A stretch of DNA of 7,519 bases from an uncultured Eubacteriales bacterium (GCA_900552305.1 URZD01000107.1:1-7519); one strand, 5' to 3'. Shown: positions 1 to 6,302, numbered from the stretch's first letter. The notes: generated by a model not told the origin, from the letters alone. Made by a program: numbers and translations.

Positions 1-262
1 CCGATGCGCCGTTTCCGTCCTCCTCAAAGGAGTAGCCGTCAACCGTGCCGCCCAGTACGTCCGCCGTTATCCAAAAATCAATGGCAGCCTCCACCACTTC
101 GCGGCGCATATGCAGCTTTGCGACAATCTCGTCAATCCCCAAAACCTCGCCATCGCGCTTGTATCGGCTCAATATATAAATGTATACCTGCAAATACTCC
201 GGCTTTGCAAAGCGCACCCATTTCTCCGCAAAATCATATTTTATTTCAAATCCGTCGTTCAT
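1..262 (-). CDS. DnaD-like replication protein, N-terminal part (runs off the window)
   Basis: An open frame on the minus strand starts at ATG 262-260 and stays open to the window edge, giving 87 residues. The start has an AAAGGA ribosome binding site 6 bases upstream. The translation contains FAKPEYLQVYIYILSRYK (about residues 18-35), then DEIVAKLHM and EAAIDFWITADVL (about 44-71). This resembles the winged-helix N-terminal domain of clostridial DnaD proteins, which usually read like 'a.gdyvKVYLYgL ... iA..L.l...dV..AL.YW...G'. DnaD proteins act in DNA remodelling and helicase loading at replication initiation. The gene follows mnmE after 63 bases with no visible terminator, so it is probably cotranscribed with dnaA and mnmE. 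The family call rests on my recall of the domain pattern, and the C-terminal DnaD domain lies outside the window. Another winged-helix protein is possible. Confidence 0.66.
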   Translation of the reverse strand, partial: MNDGFEIKYDFAEKWVRFAKPEYLQVYIYILSRYKRDGEVLGIDEIVAKLHMRREVVEAAIDFWITADVLGGTVDGYSFEEDGNGAS

Positions 263-325
263 TCCCGATCCTTTCGTTTCCGTTACTTCCCTTCCGTATT
301 CCCGAATTTTTTAATTTTCTCGCGC

Positions 326-1717
326 CTACTTGCCCACACAAAAACGCTCAAAAACCTGATCTATTATTTCGTCCTGGACCGTCTGTCCCGTCACCTCGCC
401 GAGTGCGCCGACAGCGTCCTCCAAATCTATATAAAGCAAATCCGCCGGCATACCCGCCGCAACCGATTCCTTCATTCCTTCAAGTATATTCTGTGCGTGA
501 ATCAGCGCGTTTTTCTGGCGGTCATTCGATATAAACACATCGTCCTTTGCGATTCCGCCGCTTAAAAATCTGTCCGCTATTTTTTTCTCCAGCTCGGTAA
601 TACCCGCCGCGGCGCTGTCCTTGGGAGTTGCCGTCAGCACAAAATTCTCCGCGCCTATCCCAAGCTCCTTTTCGTAGTATTCCGCGTCCCGCGGCGCTCC
701 CTTGTCGGTTTTGTTAATCAGAACAATCGTGTTCACCCCGCGCAGCCGCTCGGCTATCCTCCTGTCCTCGTCAGACACCTCCTCCGAGCTGTCAATCACA
801 AACAGGCACAAATCCGCAAGTCCGATATTCTCCTTTGCGCGTTCTATTCCGATGCGCTCCACCGAATCGTCACTTTCGCGAATTCCCGCAGTGTCGATTA
901 GCCGCAGCGCAATCCCGCCGATTGAAACGTATTCTTCCACCGTGTCGCGCGTGGTTCCCGGTATGTCGGTCACAATCGCGCGTTCCGTACCGCTCAGCGC
1001 GTTAAGCACCGAGGACTTACCCACATTCGGGCGTCCCGCAATCACCGTAACTATACCGTCGCGCAAAATCCTGCCGCGTTTAAAGCCTTCGGTCATTTCC
1101 CTAACGTCCTCGGCGATTCCATCTATGCGCAAGTTTATCTCCGCTGCGGACAGCTCGTCCATTTCTTCCGGATAGTCGGCTATCGCAGAAAGCTCCGCCG
1201 CAAACGCCATTGCCTTTTCACGAATTTTGTTCACCTTCTCGGACAGTTTTCCCGACAGAGCCTTTGCCGCGTTGGACTGACCCAGCTCGGAATTTGCGTG
1301 AATTACGTCAATCACAGCCTCGGCGCGCAAAAGGTCGGTTTTTCCGTTCACAAACGCGCGGCGCGTGAACTCGCCCGCCTCCGCCTGTCTTACGCCGTTT
1401 TTAAAAAGCTCCTCCATTATCATCCCTGCGGCAAAATATCCGCCGTGACAGTTGATTTCCGCTACGTCCTCGCCGGTGTACGAATGCGGCGCGCGCATAA
1501 CCGTCACCAAAGCCTCGTCAATAATTTCGCCGTCCGCACGCACGATGTCGGCAAGATAGAGCCTGTGGCTTTCGCCGTCTGACAGACTTTTTCCGTTTTT
1601 AAGGCGCGCGATTTTTTCCGCCGCGCCCGCTGCGCCCTCGCCGCTTATTCTTATTACAGCAATGCCGCCAACGCCAATCGGGGTGGCAACAGCGGCAATA
1701 GTATCAAACATTTTCAT
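326..1717 (-). CDS. mnmE: tRNA modification GTPase MnmE (TrmE)
   Basis: MnmE works with MnmG to modify the wobble uridine (U34) of certain tRNAs, using a formyl-tetrahydrofolate-derived carbon and GTP hydrolysis. The 463 residues match the family's usual length of about 450-460. The N-terminal folate-binding/dimerisation domain begins DTIAAVATPIGVGGIAVIR (5-23). The embedded G domain shows the P-loop GRPNVGKSS (228-236), GTTRD (254-258), DTAG (275-278) and NKTD (335-338). The C-terminus is CVGK (460-463), carrying the family's hallmark cysteine C460. ATG 1717 was chosen because it is 6 bases past the dnaA stop, with an AAGGG ribosome binding site inside the last dnaA codons; a second ATG two codons on is possible. 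The neighbour mnmG is absent here, and mnmE sits downstream of dnaA rather than downstream of jag, which is unusual. The gene appears intact. Confidence 0.98.
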   Translation of the reverse strand: MKMFDTIAAVATPIGVGGIAVIRISGEGAAGAAEKIARLKNGKSLSDGESHRLYLADIVRADGEIIDEALVTVMRAPHSYTGEDVAEINCHGGYFAAGMIMEELFKNGVRQAEAGEFTRRAFVNGKTDLLRAEAVIDVIHANSELGQSNAAKALSGKLSEKVNKIREKAMAFAAELSAIADYPEEMDELSAAEINLRIDGIAEDVREMTEGFKRGRILRDGIVTVIAGRPNVGKSSVLNALSGTERAIVTDIPGTTRDTVEEYVSIGGIALRLIDTAGIRESDDSVERIGIERAKENIGLADLCLFVIDSSEEVSDEDRRIAERLRGVNTIVLINKTDKGAPRDAEYYEKELGIGAENFVLTATPKDSAAAGITELEKKIADRFLSGGIAKDDVFISNDRQKNALIHAQNILEGMKESVAAGMPADLLYIDLEDAVGALGEVTGQTVQDEIIDQVFERFCVGK

Positions 1718-1723
1718 ATCGTA

Positions 1724-3040
1724 TTAACCCTTTTTGATGTTGGAAATTATCTCGTTTACGACCTTTTCAAGCTCCGGGTCGCCCTGCATTTCCTCACGGA
1801 TTTTATTTACGTTGTGCATTGCGGTCGAGTGGTCGCGCCCGCCGAACTCCTCGCCGATTTTCGGGAATGACGGGTCATCCAGTATCTCGCGGCAGATATA
1901 CATTGCAATCTGTCTCGGTACCGCAACGTCCTTTGACCGCTTTTTTGAAACAAGCGAGCCTTTTGAAAGTCTGAAATATTTTTCCACTTCTTCTATTACC
2001 AATTTTATGTTAATCACGCGCCCCGGCTGGGTCGTAAGGATGTCGCGCAGCGCCTCTTTGGCAAGCTCCATTGAGATTTCGTTGGTGCGCTTTATCCCCG
2101 CGTAGAGTAAAATTCGTTTTACCGCGCCCTCCAAATCACGCACGTTGGAGGTTATGCTATCGGCGATGAACTCCACAATCTCATCGTCAACCGCAAGGTA
2201 TTCGCCCTGAATCTTGTTTTTCAGAATTGCCATTCGCGTTTCGTAATCGGGCGGCTGAACATCGGCTATAAGTCCGCTGTTGAAGCGCGTTCTGAGTCTT
2301 TCGGCAAGCTGCGGAATCTCAGACGGCAGACGGTCGGACGTCAGCACTATCTGCTTGTCCAGCTCGTAAAGAGCATTGAACGTATGGAAAAATTCCTCCT
2401 GAGCCATTTCCTTGTTGGCAAAAAACTGAATATCGTCTATCAAAAGCAAATCTACATTCCTGTACTTGTTGCGGAACGCCTGATTGGTTTTCTCTCGTAT
2501 TGCGGTCACAAGCTCATATGTGAACTTTTCGCTTGTTGTATAAAGGACCTTTTTGTCGGGATAATTCTCCGTATAATAGTTGCCTATCGCCTGCATCATG
2601 TGCGTCTTGCCCAGTCCGCTGCCGCCATAAAGGAAAAGCGGATTGTATGTCTTTGCCGGTCGTTCGGCAACCGCAAGCGATGCAAAATACGCCATTTGGT
2701 TATTGTTGCCCACAACAAATGTCGAGAAGGTGTACTTGGGATTGAGCGCATTTTCCGCCTGCAGCGGGTCGCTTACCGCCTTTACCTTTGCTTCCTCCTC
2801 AACAAATACCTCAATATCAAGCTTTCGCGAGGTAACGCTTTCCAGACAGCTCTCTATCAGCGAGAAGTATTTTGTCATTATCATATTTTGGTTCAGACTT
2901 GACGAAACCTTAAGGATTACCTTATCCTCGTTCATCGCCTCCGCCTTAATCGACTTTATCCATGAATTGTAGGAGACCTCCGACACCTCTTCCGCGAGCT
3001 GCTTTAAGACCTCTTTCCAAATTGTTTGTAACTCCTCCAC
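1724..3040 (-). CDS. dnaA: Chromosomal replication initiator protein DnaA
   Basis: DnaA is the AAA+ ATPase that binds the origin, melts it and recruits the replicative helicase. The protein has 438 residues, slightly short for the family because of a short domain II. Domain I is about 1-80 and domain III about 102-320. Visible motifs are Walker A GGSGLGKT (139-146), Walker B LLLIDDIQ (198-205), sensor I VLTSDR (232-237), the arginine-finger region RLRTRF (248-253) and the sensor II region NVRDLEGAVKRI (299-310). Domain IV has RSKDVAVPRQIAMYICRE (368-385) and the DNA-binding signature GRDHSTAMHNVNKI (401-414). The start is GTG 3040-3038, preceded by AGAGGAG with 7-base spacing. The gene is divergent from rpmH, as usual, but is followed by mnmE rather than dnaN. 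All catalytic motifs are intact. Confidence 0.98.
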   Translation of the reverse strand: MEELQTIWKEVLKQLAEEVSEVSYNSWIKSIKAEAMNEDKVILKVSSSLNQNMIMTKYFSLIESCLESVTSRKLDIEVFVEEEAKVKAVSDPLQAENALNPKYTFSTFVVGNNNQMAYFASLAVAERPAKTYNPLFLYGGSGLGKTHMMQAIGNYYTENYPDKKVLYTTSEKFTYELVTAIREKTNQAFRNKYRNVDLLLIDDIQFFANKEMAQEEFFHTFNALYELDKQIVLTSDRLPSEIPQLAERLRTRFNSGLIADVQPPDYETRMAILKNKIQGEYLAVDDEIVEFIADSITSNVRDLEGAVKRILLYAGIKRTNEISMELAKEALRDILTTQPGRVINIKLVIEEVEKYFRLSKGSLVSKKRSKDVAVPRQIAMYICREILDDPSFPKIGEEFGGRDHSTAMHNVNKIREEMQGDPELEKVVNEIISNIKKG

Positions 3041-3086
3041 TGTAAATCTCCTCTCAACTTTCTATCGGTATAAAAACTCATAATAT

Positions 3087-3115
3087 ATTATAAGGAAGCT
3101 TTTCCTTTTCCGCAA
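3087..3115 (-). promoter_or_regulatory. Candidate second (proximal) dnaA promoter
   Basis: On the minus strand a perfect TATAAT (3092-3087) lies 17 bases after TTGCGG (3115-3110). The -35 element is poor (3 of 6), so this is a weaker candidate than the upstream promoter. A start near 3080 would give a short leader of about 40 bases carrying the dnaA ribosome binding site. Confidence 0.4.
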
Positions 3116-3206
3116 TTAAAAAAGCGCGAAAAAAGTACCCTCCGTCAGCAAAGCGTTATGAAATAAAAAACGCACAGAAGCAAACACCTGATACACGAAT
3201 GTGAAT

Positions 3207-3235
3207 ATTATATCAAAGTTTTCGGAATTTTTCAA
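3207..3235 (-). promoter_or_regulatory. Main dnaA promoter (sigma-A type)
   Basis: On the minus strand TTGAAA (3235-3230) and a perfect TATAAT (3212-3207) are separated by exactly 17 bases. The predicted start near 3200 gives an untranslated leader of about 160 bases ahead of the GTG start, long enough for post-transcriptional control. Two degenerate DnaA-box-like 9-mers overlap the -35 element and the start region, so DnaA autoregulation is possible but weakly supported. Confidence 0.7.
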
Positions 3236-3332
3236 CACCTAAAAAGGACTAAAATCCGCGCCGAAATTTTTATATTTTTCTAAAAGCACAAAATGTAGGC
3301 TTTAGTTTACAATTTTATTACAATATCTATTG

Positions 3333-3346
3333 TTTTTCGACAAAAA
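3333..3346 (-). promoter_or_regulatory. Spo0A-box-like site
   Basis: The minus strand reads TTTTTGTCGAAAAA, containing the exact Spo0A core TGTCGAA (+ strand TTCGACA, 3336-3342) with the T-rich and A-rich flanks typical of strong 0A boxes. Spo0A is known to bind the origin region of Bacillus subtilis and restrain replication on entry to sporulation. The site is about 36 bases upstream of the rpmH -35 element. It is a single short site in AT-rich DNA, so chance is a real alternative, and it has no meaning if the organism lacks Spo0A. Confidence 0.45.
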
Positions 3347-3381
3347 AAATTAAATAAAAAAATTTTTAGTAATTTAAGGTA

Positions 3382-3410
3382 TTGACAAGACGTGCTTAGT
3401 ATGGTAAAAT
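3382..3410 (+). promoter_or_regulatory. Strong rpmH operon promoter
   Basis: A perfect TTGACA (3382-3387) and TAAAAT (3405-3410) are separated by 17 bases, with a TGG extension just before the -10 element. The A/T-rich tract directly upstream (about 3340-3380) looks like an UP element. The predicted start is near 3417, giving a leader of about 66 bases. This is probably the main promoter for rpmH through jag. Confidence 0.88.
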
Positions 3411-3482
3411 AGGAGTACTGTTTTATGATTTGTGTTAAATATTTATATTTATACAAGTGAACATTGATTGGAGGTACAGAGG

Positions 3483-3617
3483 ATGCTTAGAACATTTCAG
3501 CCCAAGAAAAGACATCGTGCAAAGGAACACGGTTTCAGAAAAAGAATGGCTACAAGCAACGGTCGTAAGGTTTTAGCCAGAAGAAGACTTAAAGGCAGAA
3601 AGAAATTATCAGCATAA
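3483..3617 (+). CDS. rpmH: 50S ribosomal protein L34
   Basis: L34 is a small, very basic protein of the large ribosomal subunit that binds 23S rRNA. The 44-residue translation begins MLRTFQPKKRHRAKEHGFRKR and ends RRRLKGRKKLSA, matching the whole L34 family end to end at its usual length (44-46). The ATG at 3483 has a GGAGG ribosome binding site at 3470-3474 with 8-base spacing. The gene is directly driven by the strong promoter at 3382-3410 and is followed by a hairpin that begins within its stop codon. It is divergent from dnaA and heads the rnpA-yidD-yidC-jag cluster, the standard arrangement beside the origin in Bacillota. Confidence 0.99.
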   Translation: MLRTFQPKKRHRAKEHGFRKRMATSNGRKVLARRRLKGRKKLSA

Positions 3618-3639
3618 AGACGCCTTAGTGCGTCTTTTT
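3616..3639 (+). terminator. Intrinsic terminator or attenuator between rpmH and rnpA
   Basis: An 8-bp perfect stem AAAGACGC / GCGTCTTT (3616-3623 and 3630-3637) encloses the loop CTTAGT, and the 3' arm runs into a short T tract (3635-3639). The first two stem bases are the last two bases of the rpmH stop codon. The short T run and the lack of a convincing promoter before rnpA suggest partial termination, giving more L34 than RNase P protein. Confidence 0.7.
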
Positions 3640-3707
3640 GACTGTAAGGACAAATTTTTTTCGCATACCGCGGCATATTTACATTTGATTTAAAGGACAG
3701 TTTTCGT

Positions 3708-4049
3708 ATGAATACGGTTATCAGCCTAAAACTTAATACTCAGTTTCAAAGGCTGTACAAAAAGGGTGCGGCCGCCGTTCGTCCGTCGCTTGTGATGTAC
3801 GCAAGGCGCAACGGTCAAAACCGCTGCCGACTGGGAATAACCGCGGGCAAAAAGCTCGGAAAAGCGGTTGTCCGAAACCGCGCCAAGCGCAGACTGCGCG
3901 AGCTTTACCGCTCCTCGCTGCCGCGTCTTAAGTCCGGCTATGACATTGTCCTTGTTGCCAGAGGAATAACGGCAAGCACTGATTTTTCAAGGCTTTCGGC
4001 GGACTTTTTTGCCGCCGCGAAAAAATGCGGAGTTCTTACAGATGATTAG
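3708..4049 (+). CDS. rnpA: Ribonuclease P protein component
   Basis: RnpA binds the catalytic RNase P RNA and helps it remove 5' leaders from precursor tRNAs. The 113-residue length fits the family. The N-terminal SLKLNTQFQRLYKKG (6-20) matches the family's opening helix, and the RNR motif is AVVRNRAKRRLREL (53-66), the main RNA-contacting segment. YDIVLVAR (78-85) is the typical following strand. The ATG at 3708 is preceded by AAAGGA with 10-base spacing. The last 8 bases overlap the start of yidD, implying translational coupling. Expression probably comes from read-through of the rpmH attenuator. Confidence 0.97.
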   Translation: MNTVISLKLNTQFQRLYKKGAAAVRPSLVMYARRNGQNRCRLGITAGKKLGKAVVRNRAKRRLRELYRSSLPRLKSGYDIVLVARGITASTDFSRLSADFFAAAKKCGVLTDD

Positions 4050-4260
4050 ACTACTTGAAAAACTGCTTATCGCACCGATTAAGCTCTACCGGCGCTTTAT
4101 ATCGCCGCTCAAGCCGGCATGCTGCCGCTTTTATCCGAGCTGTTCGGAGTATGCGATACTTGCAGTTAAAAAATACGGCCCGTTTAAGGGACTTATCAAA
4201 GCAATATGGCGGATTTTGAGATGCAACCCCTTCTCAAAGGGCGGCATCGATTTTCCGTGA
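4042..4260 (+). CDS. yidD: Membrane protein insertion efficiency factor YidD
   Basis: YidD is a small membrane-associated protein thought to assist YidC-dependent insertion of inner-membrane proteins. The 72 residues start with an amphipathic segment, RLLEKLLIAPIKLYRRFISP (3-22), followed by the hallmark CCRFYPSCSEYA (27-38), YGPFKG (45-50) and RCNPFSKGGIDF (60-71). The conserved cysteines are C27, C28, C34 and C61. I chose ATG 4042 because GGAG at 4029-4032 lies 9 bases upstream and the protein then begins like known YidD; an in-frame TTG at 4009 would add 11 residues that do not look like the family. The gene lies between rnpA and yidC, its standard position. Confidence 0.96.
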   Translation: MIRLLEKLLIAPIKLYRRFISPLKPACCRFYPSCSEYAILAVKKYGPFKGLIKAIWRILRCNPFSKGGIDFP

Positions 4261-4332
4261 TACGCCGCGGTATTCGGGATTTACGGCGGGACGCGCCGTC
4301 CGATACAAACTGCGGTATAAAGGCATAACGGC

Positions 4333-4356
4333 TTCGGCTCACCGGTCTTAGCCGAA
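4333..4356 (+). other. Hairpin in the yidD-yidC gap
   Basis: A 7-bp perfect stem TTCGGCT / AGCCGAA (4333-4339 and 4350-4356) with a 10-base loop lies 15 bases before the yidC ribosome binding site GGAGG (4372-4376). There is no T tract, so it is not a terminator. It could stabilise processed mRNA or mark a structured leader for yidC, but no function is shown. Confidence 0.4.
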
Positions 4357-4385
4357 AGAGATGTAAAAAACGGAGGACAATTAAA

Positions 4386-5441
4386 GTGACATATATAATG
4401 ATTGCTCTGGGTTGGATTCTCAACCTGTTTTACGAGCTTATCGGTAATTACGGCTTTGCTATAATCCTTTTTACCGTTTTTATCAAGCTTGTTCTTCTTC
4501 CGCTGGATATAAAGCAAAAGAAGTCCATGGCAAAGACTCAGAAAATCCAACCGCTTTTGGCTGAGGTACAGAAGAAATACGCAAACGACAAGGACAAGCT
4601 CAACCAGGAAACGATGAAGCTCTATCAGAAATACGGCATAAACCCCATGGGCGGCTGTTTTCCGATGCTCATTCAGTTTCCTATAATCATCGCGCTTTAC
4701 TGGGTTGTTAAAAAGCCTATTACGTACATGATGGGCGTTGACGCGGGCGATGTATGGCGCCTTGCGGAGGCGTTCAACACATGGGCGGCGGCGCACACCG
4801 ACGCTCTTTCGGATACGATAAAGGGAATCATTCCGGTGACCTACAAAGCGTCGCGCGCGCTTGCGGACAACACTTTCGGAACATATGAGATTCAGATTGC
4901 ACAGCTTTTGTTCAAGAATCCGGAAATACTCAATCACCCCGCAATTACCTCATGGGGCAAGGCTCTTGACCTTATCGATTTCAGATTTCTCGGCATGGAT
5001 TTGTCGGAGATACCGAATCTTGGCGCACTCATGGGAGTGTTCACGGGCAATCTTTCCGGCATAACCTTAAACACCGTTTTGCTTTGGACTATCCCGGTGT
5101 TCTCCGGTCTGAGTTCATGGCTCGCAAGCAAGATTTCCTCGGGGCAGCAGCCCAAAAAGGACAAAAATGAGGTCATCGCCGAGGCGGATAAGCCCAAGGA
5201 CAGCGCGGCAGGCATGGGCGACACAATGAAGTCCATGACACTTATCGCACCGATTTTTTCCGCATGGTTTGCGTTTACGCTACCCGCTGCGGTCGGTCTT
5301 TACTGGACTGTCAGCAACCTGATTATGATCATCCAGCAGGTTGTCGTTACTAAATACTTGGTACCCGATATCAGTGCCGAGGAATTGGAAGGAGAAATAA
5401 AAAATGTTAAAAAAGGTAGAAAAAACCGCAAAAAATCTTGA
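4386..5441 (+). CDS. yidC: Membrane protein insertase YidC/Oxa1 family
   Basis: YidC inserts and folds membrane proteins, alone or with SecYEG. The 351-residue protein begins directly with a membrane segment (about 4-40), lacking the lipoprotein signal seen in Bacillus SpoIIIJ. Then come the cytoplasmic helical hairpin (about 44-86), the NPMGGCFPMLIQFPI motif (86-100) opening the second membrane segment, a long external loop (about 112-215), and further membrane segments near 225-247, 284-300 and 302-322. K34 in FTVFIKLVLLPL sits where the groove arginine is usually found, so the positive charge is kept. The tail KNVKKGRKNRKKS is strongly basic, as in YidC proteins that contact the ribosome. 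The start is GTG, with GGAGG 9 bases upstream; ATG 4398 would be too far from it. The last 38 bases overlap jag. Confidence 0.96.
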   Translation: MTYIMIALGWILNLFYELIGNYGFAIILFTVFIKLVLLPLDIKQKKSMAKTQKIQPLLAEVQKKYANDKDKLNQETMKLYQKYGINPMGGCFPMLIQFPIIIALYWVVKKPITYMMGVDAGDVWRLAEAFNTWAAAHTDALSDTIKGIIPVTYKASRALADNTFGTYEIQIAQLLFKNPEILNHPAITSWGKALDLIDFRFLGMDLSEIPNLGALMGVFTGNLSGITLNTVLLWTIPVFSGLSSWLASKISSGQQPKKDKNEVIAEADKPKDSAAGMGDTMKSMTLIAPIFSAWFAFTLPAAVGLYWTVSNLIMIIQQVVVTKYLVPDISAEELEGEIKNVKKGRKNRKKS

Positions 5442-6294
5442 TGAAGCATTGGCTCAGGCGGCAGCCGATTTGGGCGCTGCAAAGGACGAGCTTGGCTATG
5501 AGATTACACGCGAGGTCGGCAAAGGCTTTATGCGCCTTCTTGTGACCCCGGAAATAGATATTACCGCGTGGGTTGCAGCCGACGCGGAAAAGGAAGCGGC
5601 TCTTGACGCGGCTAAAGCGGCAAAGGCAGAAAAATCGGAAAAAACGGAGAAAGCCGCAAAAGCAGAAAAAGCGGAAAAACCCGCGGCAAAGCCGGCGGAC
5701 GCACCTTCCGCCAAAAAAGCCGAGCCGAAAAGAAACGAAAAATCCGAAATAAAGAAATCGGAGCCGAAAAAAAACCCTTCCGCACCGAAACGTGCAAAGG
5801 AGGTTCCGGATGATTTTATCATGCCTAAGTCAGCCGTTGACGATGCAAAATACTTTGTTTCGGAGCTTTTGACAAAAATCGGTCTTACTTATGAGCTGAA
5901 CGTAAAAATCGACGCAAACGTTATCACTCTTGACGTTTCCGGCGAGAAAATGGGTCTTTTAATCGGCAAGCGCGGCGATACTCTTGACGCGATTCAGATG
6001 CTTGCGGGTCTTTATGTCAACAGAAATAAGAGCAACCCATATATCAAGGTTAATATCGATACGGAAAACTATCGTAAAAAGCGCGAAGAAACTCTCGTTC
6101 GCCTTGCTCACGGTCTTGCTCGCAGCGTAATCAGGGACAAAAAGTCCGTTACTCTTGAGCCTATGACGGCAAACGAGAGAAGAATTATTCATTCCGCTCT
6201 CCAGAACAACCCAAAAATCAAGACCTACAGCGTCGGTGAGGAACCTAACCGCAGAATGGTTGTTTCTCTCAGACAGGACGAAACCGAAGAATAG
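5404..6294 (+). CDS. jag: RNA-binding protein Jag / KhpB (Jag_N, KH and R3H domains)
   Basis: Jag (KhpB/EloR) is a cytoplasmic RNA-binding protein that in other Firmicutes partners KhpA and affects cell elongation and division. The 296 residues form a Jag_N domain (about 3-50, VEKTAKNLDEALAQAAADLG and GKGFMRLL), a charged low-complexity linker (about 60-135), a KH domain (about 142-218) with the GKRG loop at 188-191, and an R3H domain (about 225-290) with R259-x3-H263 in NERRIIHSAL. The ATG at 5404 is 9 bases after AAGGAG, inside the end of yidC, so the 38-base overlap is well supported and suggests coupled translation. A strong terminator follows directly. mnmE, which commonly comes next, is absent from this position. 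Confidence 0.96.
   Translation: MLKKVEKTAKNLDEALAQAAADLGAAKDELGYEITREVGKGFMRLLVTPEIDITAWVAADAEKEAALDAAKAAKAEKSEKTEKAAKAEKAEKPAAKPADAPSAKKAEPKRNEKSEIKKSEPKKNPSAPKRAKEVPDDFIMPKSAVDDAKYFVSELLTKIGLTYELNVKIDANVITLDVSGEKMGLLIGKRGDTLDAIQMLAGLYVNRNKSNPYIKVNIDTENYRKKREETLVRLAHGLARSVIRDKKSVTLEPMTANERRIIHSALQNNPKIKTYSVGEEPNRRMVVSLRQDETEE
5617..5679 (+). repeat. Tripeptide repeat encoding the Jag linker (AEK-like units)
   Basis: Residues 72-92 of Jag are seven consecutive tripeptides of the form A/S/T-A/E-K (AAK, AEK, SEK, TEK, AAK, AEK, AEK). The surrounding linker, to about residue 135, is also rich in K, E, A and P. The coding repeat has a 9-base period but varied codons (gcg/gca/gcc, aaa/aag), so it is kept by protein composition rather than being a recent DNA duplication. 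It is probably a flexible or helical charged spacer between Jag_N and the RNA-binding domains. Confidence 0.75.
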
Positions 6295-6302
6295 CTTTTA
6301 TT

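Larger units (their letters stand above)
3041..3482. other. dnaA-rpmH intergenic region, candidate origin region without canonical DnaA boxes
   Basis: This is the 442-base divergent gap between dnaA and rpmH, strongly AT-rich from about 3260 to 3460, with A/T runs at 3343-3380 that would melt easily. In many Bacillota such a gap holds all or part of oriC. No TTATCCACA or single-mismatch copy was found on either strand. The nearest matches are TTTTCAACA (3229-3237) and, in reverse orientation, TGTGAATAT (3200-3208), each 7 of 9. Both lie on the main dnaA promoter. A perfect dyad ACAATA-TC-TATTGT lies at 3320-3333. Origin function is inferred from gene context only; dnaA, dnaN and oriC can be separated in some lineages. 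Confidence 0.4.

Noticed and set aside
67..75. TTATCCAAA, one mismatch from a DnaA box.
   Set aside because: It is a lone site inside the DnaD-like coding frame and is explained by codons for Phe-Trp-Ile.
3005..3082. Short upstream frame overlapping the dnaA start (25 codons from an ATG in the leader).
   Set aside because: No ribosome binding site, and the ATG lies at the proximal promoter's -10 element, so it would not be in that transcript.
3425..3460. Eleven-codon frame in the rpmH leader (MICVKYLYLYK) preceded by AGGAG, resembling a leader peptide.
   Set aside because: The AGGAG (3411-3415) falls between the -10 element and the expected start near 3417, so it would not be in the mRNA.
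4333..4356. Hairpin before yidC considered as a terminator or riboswitch.
   Set aside because: No T tract follows, and only one small stem is present, with no recognisable aptamer.
4281..4937. Long open frame antisense to yidC (218 codons).
   Set aside because: It lies almost wholly opposite well-supported yidC, with no family resemblance; it is a shadow of yidC codon use.
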